Of a stretch of 64,000 nt of DNA, positions 32,762 to 44,944 are shown one piece after another; position 1 is the stretch's first letter, and each line of letters begins with the position of its first letter. The position numbers and the translations under genes were made by a program. The notes under the pieces are model-generated. The model saw only the letters and a list, made by a program, of their open reading frames with translations. It did not search any database and was not told the origin of the DNA. Source of the stretch: Lichina pygmaea. Its lineage: Eukaryota; Ascomycota; Lichinomycetes; Lichinales; Lichinaceae. Where the stretch lies: positions 496,001 through 560,000 of the forward strand of contig OY730170.1 of NCBI GenBank assembly GCA_963422465.1. The letters are read 5' to 3'.

Positions 32762-33639
32762 ATGGTATGTCATCCGTATCCGGCCTAAACGATAGGCTCT
32801 TCAGGCTGACTGACGCTCCAAGGAGTCTCAACTTGAGACCGGCACCGGCCTTCCTACGGGATGGGAGGTCCGTCATTCCAACAGCAAGGCCGCGCCATAT
32901 TACTACAATGCGTCGAGGGCCGCGTCCACGTGGGAACCTCCTCCAGGCACCAACATCGACGCGCTAAGCGTCCACATGGCTCGTCTCTATCCGCAGCTTG
33001 ATGTAAGAACGGTACCAAGACTGCGTGCTTTCTGAGAGACGGAGATCGAACCCCGAGAGATGACGCCTCCCAAAGGGTGAAGGCAACAAGGAAGCCATCC
33101 TGCAAGGGAAGCCGGATGAGATCCGGGCAAGCCATATTCTCATCAAGCATCGGGGAAGCCGAAACCCCAGGACCAAGCGAGTGGTAGGTGGCTAGTTATC
33201 GGCGGCGCTGTGGCGAATCGACCCAATCGACCCCGTTACTCAAGTTCTGCTCCACAGCCATCCGAAGTCGTGACGCGGACCAAGGACGAAGCGTGGGCCG
33301 AGCTTGAGCAGCTGGAACGACGCATCAAAGACACAGAGAGCCCGAAAGCACGGAATGCGGCCTTCACAGACATTGCCTCCGAGAGGTCAGAATGCTCTAG
33401 TTACATGAAGAATGGCGATCTGTAAGCATGCTTTGCTCTCTGAGTTGCTTGTCGCTCGTACGTCTCCTGACCCGCACTGCAACGCGATGCAAAGAGGGAG
33501 ATTCAAGTCTGGCCAGATGCAGAGGGAGTTTGAAGATGCGGCCTTCGCCTTGAACGTGGGCGAGATCAGTGGGATCGTTTCGACGCCGTCCGGCCTTCAT
33601 CTGATCATGAGGACCCCTCTCGAGCCGCTGTCAGAGTGA
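32762..33639 (+). CDS. ESS1: Peptidyl-prolyl cis-trans isomerase ESS1/PIN1 (parvulin with WW domain)
   Basis: This enzyme binds phospho-Ser/Thr-Pro with its WW domain and isomerises it, acting on the RNA polymerase II tail and mitotic proteins. Exons are 32762-32764 (the start codon alone), 32823-33002, 33112-33183, 33258-33421 and 33495-33639, giving 187 residues. The WW domain (residues 11-41) is [20 protein letters not shown] with the second Trp in STWEPPP. The parvulin domain shows [70 protein letters not shown] and GLHLIMRTP. Catalytic Cys is present in ECSSY, as are the His residues. Each junction restores the domain in frame. The usual substrate-loop position between exons 3 and 4 is short. 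Confidence 0.92.
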
Positions 33640-35398
33640 TAGGGACGGGCTGAAATCAAAGGACGGAGGTTATCTGTGATCTGAAGAGGGTCGGGCCTCC
33701 CCACACCCACACTGAAGATATATTCAAGCAAGCGGACATTCATGTAGGCTTACGCTTACAGAATCAAGCACCTCTACGGTGGGCTTTGCGTGGGCTGTTG
33801 CAAGAGCTGCGTCCAAGCTTGCTTGATAGACGGCCTACAACACTACAGAGATCGTCATGGCCACTGATATGAGCAGACGTTCTTGACAAGAGCGACCAAC
33901 GATATCCCTGTATCACAGCGACCTTTGACTCCCCTCTGGTTCCCTCTCCCCTGTCATCAGCCTTCACAGATTCAATGGTCCGTGAACTGGCCCGAGCTTC
34001 AGCGGAAAGACTGCTCTAAGAGCAAGTATCCCAATCAAATACATCGTGGCTCCACAAATATCGCAGCAAACCCCCCAACCACGAGCTTTCAAGCAGCTCC
34101 AACCTGTATTTCAACAACCTTCCATAGCCTACCTGTCTCGGACGATCATGTGGCAAGCATAAGACCACCACCCAGTGAGGATACTATATAATTTAATGGA
34201 ACAAACCTTTGTTCCCTCACGCACTCACCCTACCATATCTCCGCCACAGCGACGTCTTCGCTGAGACTCGGGTGCTCATATCGACCGTGCTGTATATCGC
34301 TCCTTCGCAGAGCATCACGCGGCTCAACATGCAATGAAGCAAGCCGACTAACGAGCGTCTTACCGTGCTGCTCGTCGCACCAGCGGAACTCATCGCACCA
34401 GTCGAGCTCGAGCCGCTCCGCTACCGGACCGTCTTTTATCCTGAAGACGTACACGCCCACGATATGATCGTACGGTCGTACATTTCCGCGTACGTCGGCC
34501 GGTACTCGAAGAAGAAAAAGCTGCCAGGTGCGTACGTTACGTAACCAATTGTACGGTACAGTACTCCGTATGAGCTGCAGACTCTCTCGAGCTTCTTCGT
34601 CGGATGACTATCCACCCGTAAAAGGAGACTTGGAGGGAAACTTGGCAGTAGAGGGAAGGGGAGGCCAGAGCGTCGACACAGTACTAAAAGATTGTGGAGA
34701 ACAAGCCTGTACGTACTCCCAGAAAAACGCCTTCTAGATTTGCTTATTGTACACCTGAACTCGAAAGAAAGAGAAGGAAAGAAGAAGCGCAAGACGGGTG
34801 AGGTGTACGGAGAGCGAGAGGGAGAAGGAGAGAGGGGGGGGAAGGAAGATTCAACAGACAGCCCCAATCCCTTTTCTCAAATAGCCTGTCTGCATGATGA
34901 TGGCGATCTAGGCCGATGGACAAGGAGCATGCTCGAGCAGCGCAGGTCCCCCTCACCCATTTTTGTAAAACATCGGTACAGCCTCGATAGTCTTGTCTTC
35001 GTCGTCGCCTTCCCTTCGTCATCGTGCACGGATCGATCCAGGAGGTTCACCTCTTGTAAATTTTTGGTACTGTCCGAGAACGAAGCAGTCATGAGGAGAA
35101 GACGATTGTTCTTTTGAGAAGGAGCAGCCTTGGACCGATTCGATCATCTAAACCAGAAAGAAAGAAGGAAGGGGGAGGGAAGAGGGAAGAAGAGAGTGGG
35201 CTGGCCCAGAGTAGAAGACAAAGAAAGACGGCGAGATCGAGAACAGATTGCATGGTTCTGCGGTGACCGGCTCTCGCGCTTGAGACGTTCTTGTGGCGGG
35301 CACGACGTGATAGGATGTCTGGGTTCGAAAGGCTGTTGCCGGATACGAAGCCCCAGTGATCAGAGCCTCGCCACGGCGAGCGGAGACAGCCGGCCAGC
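33640..35398. other. Gene-free stretch
   Basis: 1.76 kb lies between the ends of ESS1 and BUD4, which converge. I see only short frames without family resemblance. There are purine-rich tracts (about 34,765-34,860 and 35,150-35,215) and CGTACG-rich words around 34,440-34,560. Being downstream of both genes, it probably contains their 3' untranslated regions. Confidence 0.45.
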
Positions 35399-38300
35399 CT
35401 AGAAGATCATCGACTTGGTCGGGTTGTGCCCGCGTCGACGCGGCTGCGGTGTTTCCTCCGCCGTGGGCAGCTGATGGCGGGGACTCTTGTCGACGGGCGG
35501 CGGCGGCGCAGGCGCCGTCCTGGCTGGTGGATCCTGTTTCCGAGGACTGCTGGCGGTAGGATGTGAGGTCGGCCGGGTCAGCTGCTGCGGTGGTCTTGTC
35601 GTCGCCGTCGTCGTCGTCATCTTTCCAGCCGGGGCGGCGGTCTTGCCGGCGCCGATATCCCTCTTCTTCTGGGCTTCACGCGCGAGGACGAGGTCCGTCC
35701 ACGACTTGCGGCCGGTGTTGTCTCGGCCAACCGCTTCCGAGAGCGCCTTCATCCAGCCATCTTTCGCGGCGGCGCTGTCGGCGTAAAAGTCGATAATCTC
35801 GCCGTTCGCGAAACGCACCCGGAATCCTTCCTCGACGAACATGTACCCCTCCTCCTCCTCGGCAAAGGCGCTCTTGCGCCGCCCGCCCTTGCTCGATACT
35901 TCCTTCTGCAGCAGCGCCGAGCGGTCGTCGATCAGCTTCGATGCTTTGGCTAGATTGATCGTCGCGCGCGGCTGCCTCGTCGTCTCGTGGTAGGCCGTCA
36001 ACTTTGTACCGTCCAGCTTGAAGAAGCGGCGACGCCAGTACTGAGACAAGATCCGTTAGCTCGATGGCTCTGACGAAGTTGCCAAGGGAAACTTACCGGA
36101 CAATCGCCCCCTTGCTGGCTAAGATGACCCTCGTAATTCCGAGAGGCATTGGCCTCAGCCTCCTTCAGCTCTCGAACGCAAGAATTCAAACTCTTGGGCA
36201 GGTCTGCATCCTGCGCCCCCTTCGGCTTCGGCACAAAGAAGAGCTGAAGCTCGAGCCTGCCGATGCGGTACGGCGCGCGTCGTTGCACCTCGCCCCGCTT
36301 GCTCTTGGCGCTGCTCACCGAAGCAGCTGGATCAGCGGCCCATTCGTTGAAGCAGTCGGTGAGGACGTTGTAGGGGCGACCGTAGGCAGCATCTTCGTGC
36401 TCTTTCAGAGACACGTAGGCTCGCCCGAACGTCCCGTCGCGAGCGACGATGTTGTGGAGAAGATCCCACGCGGTCGGCTGCGCCACGCTTCTCCTAGCCT
36501 GTGCCTCCTGCTGCCTCTGGCGACTCAGCCGGAGGTCTTCTTCCTCCTGCTGCTTCTTCTCCATTTCCCTCCGTTTCTTGGGAGACGCAAAGACACGGCT
36601 AAAGGCGGACGTCTTGGTCGGCTTGGCGCTCTTGGTAGGCGATGGGATGACAGGCTGGGCTGGAGGCTGGGGAGGCTCGGTCTGCAGCGTCAGGGTGAAC
36701 TCGAGATCCTCGAGCACCACCAGCTCAAACTCCTGCCCGATAGGCGCATTCCTTCCGAGCTCAGTCCAGGCAGTCTGGACGCAGTGGATGCCATTGTCCA
36801 GTGTGAGGTTGAACCACGACTGCTGATCTAGCCAACGGAGTCAGCTACACATGATCCAGATGAAAGTCGCTCGTGCGTACCTTTGACAAGCGGAAGTTCC
36901 AGATCCTTGACGCCGACAACTTTGACAAAGAGTCTTCCTCGCTCGCCCCCCGCTTCGGGCTCTTCCACGACAGGAGCAATTGCCGCGGCCACGTCGGTGC
37001 TGCGAGAGACGTTGCTCTCTTTGCCGGGTAGGGGCGGTACCGGACCTTCTACTGGCCTCTTACGCGGGCTGCCCGCGGAGTCTTTGATGCTTTTGCGCCG
37101 CACTTTGTTGTTCAATGGCTCGACGTTCCACGATTTCGATCGGTCATGGCTCGACTTCCGCGGGGAGTTGCCGGCAGAGCGCGCTCCACGTGGGATCGAA
37201 GCAGGCTGCTCGATGATGCCTGTAGTCGGCTTACCCGCGTCGCTGCTGGCAACAATCACTTTGGTATTTTGCCGCATCAGATAACCTCTCTGATCACCGA
37301 TTGTTAGCCATGCATTTCGGGTGTAGACAGCACGGGAAAACGAGCAGCATCGGTCTACGGCTCTTTCGCTCCACTTACTTTTTGGTTCGCCATCATGCGA
37401 TCAAACTCCTTGGTCAAGCCGGCGGTCAAGTCTTCATCCAACGTGTTCATTGGCACATCCAGCTTGACGAGGCTTTTCCTTGGGCTGTAGCTCTTCGACC
37501 GCTTGTGCGAGAGCTTGGAGGGATCCGCAGATGCAGTCTCATCAGCTGCCATCAAGGTGCTGGATTCGTTGTTGGCCTCAAGAACGAGGGATGGACGATC
37601 CCGGTGCCGTTCTGGAATCGGCGGCGCTTCCGAACTGGGAGGTCGCTGACCGCTGACCTTGCGCCGTGTCGCGGCCATTGAGGCCAGATCGGCTGGCGTC
37701 GCGGACGGGCGAGCTCGAAGCTTCCCGCCAGGCGCTTTGATCGTGGCGACAGGATCTGGCACAGCTACTGGTTCGACGACCGCGGCCTGCTCCTCTGCCG
37801 GCGGGGTCGCTGGAGGATCCGAGTGATCGCTCTCTTTGTGTTCGTCAGGAGAGTTGGGCGGAGAAGACGACAGAAGCTGGCCCTCTGGCGTGATCGGGCG
37901 CTCAACAGGCGGCGGGAGATCGACGGGCGCCGGAAGAAGCGGATAGTTGTCGTCTGCCTGACTGAAAGCCGGCTCCGGGACAAGCTTTGGAGACTGCGAC
38001 ATGAAGGACTGTAGCCCAAAGTCCAGATCGTCGGTCCCTAGAAGCGAGGCAAACTCCGGTAGAGACATGCGGGACGTTTCATTTTTGGCCTCATCAGGAT
38101 GGGATGGCGTGGGAGTCCGGGCTGGGTCGGGGATCTTGGTATCGTGCTGTACGACATCCTCCTCCTGAGCGCCTGTGTGTTGCATATCGAGATCATTGCC
38201 AAGGGAATCCCGAGAGTAATTGCTCTCGTCCTCGTCGTCGTAGATCTGGTGATGTATCACCGACTCTTCGCCAACATTCTCTTCGTTCTCGCCAGGGCAT

Positions 38301-40058
38301 GCGTTCTGTGGCATGTCGTATATCGCTGGGACGGCGAAGACATCGGTCTCATACTCGTGCTCCTGCTTGATGAGGACGCTCGTCTCCGCATCCTCGTAGA
38401 TGGACATTGATTCGGTCGACGGCAGCGGCACGTCTGGATCGAGCAAGCTCTGCTCGGGGGTGGAGCTGTGGATTGGGGACGAGAAGTTGAAGTCGATATC
38501 GTCCCTGATCTGGGCTTGAGACTTGACCTTTCGAAGAATCGACTCTCGAGAGATACGCGGCCGGGGCTCGGACTGTGGCGGTTGCATGTCTCCAAGCTTG
38601 GCTCCCTCGGTACGAGCGTCCATCGCTTCGACACTCAGCTCGCGAACCTCATACTCGATCTCGGCTTCAACCGCCAAATGCATGTCACTGCGTCCGGGGC
38701 TGCTCTTCTGGTCTTCGTCTTGGGTCACGACGAGTTGCAGCCGCTCCTCGAGGGTCAACTCGACGCTGGCCATACCTGAGTCGTCGGACTTTGACGCCGA
38801 GGCCGGTGGCGGCAGAGCCGGCAAGAACCTCTGGGCGTGACCTGAGCGCTCTGCTACATCTGACAGATCGATGGAGCTGTTGGAGCCCACACGAGAGCTT
38901 TCCTGGCCCGGCACCGGTGGAAGAGGTCGAGAGTCGCCCGTCGAGCCATCTGAGTTCGTCCTCGACGTTGAACGTCTGTCATCGTTGGCCAAGTCGGCCG
39001 CCGTCGTTGGCGCGGGACTGCTGTCGTCGCCAAAGGGATCCTCGAAATGCTGGCTCAATCTGTTGGGGGCTGTCGCTGGGCTCATGTGACGCCAGTCCTC
39101 CGGACCGACAACGGGCGTCTTCTCGGCATCTTCAAGACGAGGGTCAAAGCTGTCTTCCCTGCTGAAGGACTCGTCCTGGCTATCGCCATCGATATCCAAT
39201 CCATCACTGGCGGAGCCATAGCTGCTCTCTCGCGAGCCTGTACCCACGGAAGAGAGCTCCGGCGTGGTCATCTCATACTCATTGATTTGCGGAGGGCCGG
39301 AGTCAAAGGTTACGCTCTTGGCATGACGATGCAAGACGCGCCCCGGGGGCAACTGTCGATCCGACCCAGGCTCCTCGTCAGACCAGCCCTCGTGCTCCAG
39401 TCGGAGCGGCGAAGTTTCAGCGTGAGTAGTATGGCGGTTCGACAAGGACGACTTGATCGGCGAAGCCTTGTTCTTGCTTGGCGTGTTGAAAGACGTCGGA
39501 GCGTGAGCGTCGACTTCAACTCTGTCCGGATCCGCGGCGGCAGAGAAGCCCGGCTTGCTAGTGTATTCAAAAGTGGCACCCTTGCGGGCGTCTTCGTTGA
39601 CCGGACTGTCGACGTTGCTGTTTCCCAGCACGCTACTGCTTTGGAGCTTGGCATGCAACGGACGGCCGCTAGCCAACGGCCGTTCGATATGAGGCATCGA
39701 GGTGGGATCGTACTCTTGATTGTGTTGACGAGCAAACATGTTGCTGTTCTTGACCCTGGAGGCACGCTTGAGGTTCTCTATGGACTTGCGCTTGTTGGGC
39801 GAGGGGGAGCTTTCGTTGAAGCTGTTCTCCGACGTATAGGGTGCCGGCGAGTTCGGGTCACGGCCTTGCCAGAAGAGCCGAGTGGACGTCGGTCCCGAAG
39901 AAGGGTTGTACGGAGATGGATCGAAGGGAGACGCATCTCTGATTTTCTAAGCGAAAAGCCGGTCAGCTTAGGCATCTCCGCTGGACCACGACGCGATCAA
40001 AACAAAGACGCACTCCGGTAGCCTGGTTGAAGCTAGGAGAATTTCTCCTTCGCTCCAT
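35399..40058 (-). CDS. BUD4: Bud4-type septum/bud-site scaffold (anillin-like region plus PH domain)
   Basis: Bud4 organises septins at division sites; in filamentous fungi it is needed for septum formation. Exons are 40058-40014, 39946-37379, 37289-36881, 36827-36097 and 36040-35399, giving 1,464 residues. The N-terminal about 870 residues are acidic and disordered, with the family landmarks RVLHRHAKSVTFDSGPPQINEYEM and FDRMMANQK joined to RGYLMRQNTKVIVA. An anillin-like region (about 985-1250) holds LFVKVVGVKDLELPL, DQQSWFNLTLDNGIHCVQT and FELVVLEDLEFTLTL. A PH domain (about 1250-1370) begins YWRRRFFKLDGTKLTAYHE and ends KDGWMKALSEAV. The first exon is only 15 codons (MERRRNSPSFNQATG). The tail is Pro/Arg-rich. 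Confidence 0.92.
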
Positions 40059-40758
40059 TGGGCCAACTTCAGCTAGCGGGCGCGGGGTGCTGACACCCAT
40101 CTTGCTTGGAGAGGACTCGGTTTGATTCTTCTGGATTCGCAATGGGTGGACCTATGCGTGGGTCAACAACAGATCTCTGGGCGAACAGCATGTGAAAGGG
40201 ACATGGAGAGTTCAGTCGCGTACAGTAGGAGCCATTTTCGTCTGCTGCCCGCCACCAAAGGTGACAGGATCGTGGTATGCGGCCACAATCAGGGCCCAGA
40301 AGCAGCACGCGAAGAATGTGCGATTTGCGCCAGCCCTTGACCAATCCAACAGGGGGTTTGCCCTTAACGTAGATAGTGGGAGGCCCACTAAGTAGAGCTC
40401 AAGATGATCGGGCAACAAAGCGAGTGTCTCGATCTTTGAAGAAGGGTCGAAAACAATGAGTGATGGTGGAGGAAGTTGGCAAGATGGTAGATGGGATGGG
40501 GAGCGGATGGTACATACGAAGCTGCGCCAATGCGAATGTAAACAAACAGACCGTCCCTCCATACGAGAACGGATTTAGCCTGAGCCGTGCATGGATCACG
40601 TGGCGTGTGTTACTAAGCATGGCATCAGATACACCGTATAGTGCTTACTAATTGCTGACCGGCGGCTGGACGCTTGGCCGCAGAAAAAGTTCTACGAGGT
40701 AGATTGCCCACTTGAACTAGGCGTGCTAGGACAGGAGCAACGCTTTATCGACAGAGGC
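40059..40758. other. Divergent intergenic region, BUD4 / MRH4
   Basis: 700 bases between head-to-head genes. No gene is seen. A CACGTG-like word (ATCACGTGG, about 40,597-40,605) lies on the MRH4 side. The MRH4 reading frame has no ATG before 40759. Confidence 0.45.
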
Positions 40759-42723
40759 ATGTCGAGAAGTTCGACATGTCTATTATGCTTTCAACGTGCT
40801 CTCTGGCAGACGCCTCTATTGTTATCCAAAGCTTCTGCGCCATGGCTGCAACAGAGGACCCTGGCCCAAGCGCAAAAGCGCAGGCCGGCCCGCAACGTAC
40901 TTTCGTCGTCCGTCGCCGAAGGCAATGGCGCCAGATTGAAGAGGTCCACAAAACACCGGATCCCTGGCCCTTTTGGTGGTATGAACCTGAGAAGTGCTCG
41001 CATCCGTGGTCCACCGAGAACACAGACGTCGACAGTCCGGAAACGATCTCGAGATGCAGTGTCCAGGACTAGCACGAAGCCACAGACGCCAGCAGTACGC
41101 AATGGATCTCGAGACGCCACGTCCAAGACTAGCACGGCGCCCGAATTCAAAGCTTTGAAGATGCAGAGAGCCCTATTTCAGGTGCCCTATGCACAGCGGT
41201 CATCGGTGAAGACTCAAATCCGGGAGGTTGACTCCTTTGACAAATTCGCACTGCTCCCTGCGGTTCGGGATGCCGTATACAACCAGGTTCTGCACGGATT
41301 GGAAAGCATCAGCCCGACACCGGTCCAGCGTCTCGCCATACCCGCTCTCCTACAAGGCAGCAGTCTGCCGAGCAAGCCCGGCCGTGAGCGGAAAGGAGAC
41401 GATTCGATGAAACAATTTCTTTTGGGAGCAGAAACCGGTTCGGGGAAGACCTTGGCGTATCTGCTACCGACGATCGACGCCATCAAGCGCGCCGAGGCTA
41501 TAGAAGCTGAGATCAAGGCGGAAGAAGAGCGGAGGCTGGAAGAGAGACAGAAACAAAGTCTATTTGATATCGAGCCGCCACCGCTGTCCAGCGAGCCAAA
41601 CCCAAATCAAGGGAGGCCAAGAGCCGTCGTTCTGTTCCCCACGGCGGAGCTGGTCTCACAAGCGGGAGGTGTGGCAAAACTCCTCTCTCACACTATCAAA
41701 TTCCGAGCAGCTCTCATCTCCTCTGCCTACTCGCCTCGAGTCATACGCAACCGCGTCTTCAATCCTGCGGGTGTCGACATCCTTTTTGCCACGCCGCATC
41801 TGCTCGCGAGCATCGCGGAAGTGGAGCCAAACGTGCTCAGCCGGGTAACTCACCTGATCGTAGACGAAGCCGATTCGCTTTTCGACCGCTCGTTCGGACG
41901 CTTGACCTCGGCCATCCTGGATCGTGCAAGCCCGTCCATGAGACAGTTGGTGCTCTGCTCAGCGACGATCCCCCGAAGCTTGGACTCCTACACGCGGCGG
42001 CGGTTTCCCGCCATGGAGCGGCTCGTGACGCCAAATCTGCACGCTATCCCACGGCGGGTGCAACTCGGCATCGTCGATGTCGAGAAGGAGCCGTATCGAG
42101 GGAACAAAAATCTAGCCTGTGCAGATACCATCTGGACCATCGGTCGGTCTGCCGACGAGCACATGTTGATGATGGGTGAGAACAAGAAGGAAAAGATCGA
42201 CGTCAAGAGGGTCATCGTCTTCGTCAACGAGAGAGAGACGGCCACGGAACTGGCGGCATATCTCGTCACCAAGGGCATTCAAGCGAGCGCCTTGAACCGC
42301 GACACGTCGGAGCAACGCCAATCGGAACTCTTGTCTTTCTTCACATCCCCCGCCACGGAGATGCCGTCGGATCCAGGTTCTGGCAAGAGCGCATCGCCAA
42401 CTTCCTCACCCAGCGCAGAAGCATCGACCCGGCAGGACCGACCGCGGTCATCCGCTACTTCTTCGTCTCCTCGACGCTCCTTGCCCAACACCCGCGTGCT
42501 CGTGATGACAGATCTCGGTTCTCGCGGTATCGACACCATCGCGGTGCGTCACGTGGTCCTCTACGACGTGCCCCACACGACCATCGACTTCATCCACCGT
42601 CTCGGCCGGACGGGCCGCATGGGCAAGAGAGGCCGAGGGGTGGTGTTGGTGGGCAAACACGATCGCAAGGACGTAGTCAAGGAAGTTCGAGAGGGCATGT
42701 TCCGCGGCCAGGCTCTGATCTGA
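40759..42723 (+). CDS. MRH4: Mitochondrial DEAD-box RNA helicase MRH4
   Basis: Mrh4 is an ATP-dependent RNA helicase of the mitochondrial matrix needed for late assembly of the large mitoribosomal subunit. This is a single exon of 654 residues. The N terminus is Arg/Ser/Leu-rich with very few acids (MSRSSTCLLCFQRALWQ), a presequence. Motifs: Q motif SPTPVQRLAIPALLQ, Walker A GAETGSGKT (about 223), PTAELVSQ (variant of PTRELA), VDEADSLFD (about 366), SAT (about 400), and C-terminal VLVMTDLGSRGIDTIAVRHVVLYDVP with HRLGRTGRMGKRG. A family-typical insertion sits between motif I and Ia (EIKAEEERRLEER). A serine-rich stretch of about 40 residues interrupts the second RecA domain. The start is the first ATG in frame. 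Confidence 0.93.
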   Translation: MSRSSTCLLCFQRALWQTPLLLSKASAPWLQQRTLAQAQKRRPARNVLSSSVAEGNGARLKRSTKHRIPGPFGGMNLRSARIRGPPRTQTSTVRKRSRDAVSRTSTKPQTPAVRNGSRDATSKTSTAPEFKALKMQRALFQVPYAQRSSVKTQIREVDSFDKFALLPAVRDAVYNQVLHGLESISPTPVQRLAIPALLQGSSLPSKPGRERKGDDSMKQFLLGAETGSGKTLAYLLPTIDAIKRAEAIEAEIKAEEERRLEERQKQSLFDIEPPPLSSEPNPNQGRPRAVVLFPTAELVSQAGGVAKLLSHTIKFRAALISSAYSPRVIRNRVFNPAGVDILFATPHLLASIAEVEPNVLSRVTHLIVDEADSLFDRSFGRLTSAILDRASPSMRQLVLCSATIPRSLDSYTRRRFPAMERLVTPNLHAIPRRVQLGIVDVEKEPYRGNKNLACADTIWTIGRSADEHMLMMGENKKEKIDVKRVIVFVNERETATELAAYLVTKGIQASALNRDTSEQRQSELLSFFTSPATEMPSDPGSGKSASPTSSPSAEASTRQDRPRSSATSSSPRRSLPNTRVLVMTDLGSRGIDTIAVRHVVLYDVPHTTIDFIHRLGRTGRMGKRGRGVVLVGKHDRKDVVKEVREGMFRGQALI

Positions 42724-43756
42724 TTACAGCTTCGAGCAAAAGATTTGCCGCACGTACTGTAGGCATTGTGCATATTGCCATATCTTGTATGAATCCTACC
42801 ATAATCCGTACAATCCCAAGGAAGCAGTAATAGAGAACAATCTCCATCTCCCCTCGACCATTCATGTCGTGCACTCTAGACTTTGCTCCACCGAGCCCTC
42901 CGTCCAATATCATCAATCCCACGAACCTCCCCAGCCGGACCAATCCAGCCAGCTTCCAACAAACCTCCACTGAAGAATTATCTATTCACGAGTATCATGG
43001 CGTTGAGCAAACACCAATAACGAGAAAGATAACTCGCTCATATCAAACCAAGCCATGTCCCACTCCAGGTTCAATGTGTATCAAGCATCCACAAGCATGA
43101 TTAGTAGAATACCGCTTGAACTAAGTAGATTGTCTGTGCTTTTCTAGATTATCAGGGAGTGAACTGCCTTTGGTGTGGAAGGATGATGCAGAAATCAAGT
43201 CCTGTCCTGCTTTCAGCCGCCACGAGGGGTATGGTCGGTGTGGGGGATCTTGCTGTAGTCGGTGATGATGATGATGATGATGATGATGATAATGACGCCG
43301 TGAAGCCGTTGGGCGAATGTAACTCGTCTGTCTTATAGGACACAGGAATTGATTTTATACTTAGTACGTTACTTGTGAGCGGACGATTGGTAGGTGATGA
43401 GCAGGGATTTGGTGCGTGGGTGGCCACTTGGCTTTGGGTTTGTTCTACGTGGTCTAACAAGGGATCTTGCACAAACAGTACGTACGGTACATTTTGCCGG
43501 CAATCATCACGTCGAGCTTGGAGGGCAGGATATTGTGGAGAATCCGGGGTGGAGATGAATCACACGTATGACTTCACCTCATTAGGTCCTCCCAGAACTT
43601 GACCTGTGATGTAACTAGGCTGTGGCTACTAAAGCAATAGTAAGCCCTCACAAACTTGCCACCGCGACGCCAGATGGGCGTGGTATTTCTGAGCAGTCGG
43701 CCGTTGCTGAGTAAGTGCTGACACACCACCGACATCTCTTGGGCGTATTTGCACAT
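42724..43756. other. Convergent gene-free stretch with a GAT microsatellite
   Basis: 1.03 kb between the 3' ends of MRH4 and POP3. Nine to ten GAT trinucleotides lie at 43,262-43,292. No reading frame resembles a protein family. Confidence 0.5.
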
Positions 43757-44944
43757 TCAACGTTTAGTCTTGACATCTGGCTTCTTAGTCACGGTGGCCT
43801 CCGCTTCCGTCTTGCCTTGAGAGTCCCTTCGCCTCTTGTTGGCTTTGGTAGCCCCCGGCATTGGAGACTGCAACACGGCCAGCTTCGATGGAAAGAACGC
43901 ACCACTTTCTGCTCGAGAGTGCCATGGCACTCTGATGATAGGAACTCGTGCCCGGATAAGTTCCAAAAGCGCGTCCGTTTCTGCTGCCCCTTGGATCAAA
44001 CCCACAACGTTGGCCCGCTTTAGCCCCAACGAGGTACAGAGCCTGGCCTCTGAACCTTTAGGCAGAGTCACCAGACGGGTCTGCGGACCGGATTGATGGG
44101 CCAGCGATGCTGTGTAGACCAATAGCGGCAGATGAGAGTGCAGCACCGACGGCTGAGACGAACGCGGCACAAATACAGCTGCGATAGGCGGCGACGATGA
44201 GGGCCTATCGCTGTCCGCACTTGCCTCGTCTGTTGGTTCCGGAGCGCCTTCTCCTCCAGCCATCGCTGCTGGCTTTGGGTGCAACGTTACTAGTTGCGCC
44301 AATGGTGTCATCGATGCAGGGCTGGCGCGGTGAGATAGATTCTCGAGGTATCTGACAGTGCTGTTAAAGCCAACCGTCAAAAACCGGGAGAGGTCTGGCG
44401 GCTGGGGACGAGCAGCAGGTTCCACCATGCTAACATCCTGAGGGTTTTCCGGCTCTGGAAGAGAGCCGCCTTCCTTTCGCCCGGCCTTCAGAGCCTTTGC
44501 TCTCCGCTTTCCCTTGGATGAACTGGCAAAATTTCGCCGATAACTCCCGATTGGATGTAGAAGACTGCAGACGATAGACGTCAGCTGCCTCTGGTAGAAC
44601 TCCGGAGAAGCGGTAAGGATGATGACTGCAAAGGATGTCCAGAAAAAGGCGCACCTGCCCCTAGCTATGTGCCACGGAGAAAAGGGTACGTAAGCATCAG
44701 TGCAGGAGATATCACAAGCAGCCGCAAACAAACAAAGAGAGATATCAACCGTCTGCGTACCTGCAGAGGAGATCCAAGACCACATCCTGATCCTCCAGGG
44801 TCATGGGTGGCCTTTGTCTCGATCAGCCGGGCTCGTCGACTTTCGGAAGTGTAAGGGGAGATCCTGGACAAACCATTCGCTGGACGAGTAGGGTGTGTCG
44901 ACCCGGAAGACCGTCTTTGTTTTTCTCGCGACGGTTTGCTTCAT
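43757..44944 (-). CDS. POP3: RNase P/MRP subunit POP3
   Basis: Pop3 is an L7Ae-like protein of nuclear RNase P and RNase MRP, acting in tRNA 5' maturation and pre-rRNA cleavage. Exons are 44944-44874, 44811-44761 and 44564-43757, giving 309 residues. The joined start reads MKQTVARKTKTVFRVDTPYS, then EWPPMTLEDQDVVLDLLCSLLHPIGSYRR, which restores the family's N-terminal block. The domain continues GFNSTVRYLENLS, AAVFVPRSSQPSVLHSHLPLLV, TRLVTLPKGSEARLCTSLGLKRANVVGLI and VPIIRVPW. A Ser/Glu-rich insert of about 40 residues precedes the AAVFVPR strand. The 196-nt second intron is long for this window. The C terminus is Lys-rich. Confidence 0.9.

Noticed and set aside
33030-33120. GGTTCGATCTC on the minus strand inside the second ESS1 intron, as a possible tRNA
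   Set aside because: The T stem does not pair and no D arm or acceptor stem can be drawn.
43262-43292. GAT repeat as a coding poly-Asp or CRISPR-like array
   Set aside because: It is a simple trinucleotide run without spacers, outside any credible gene.
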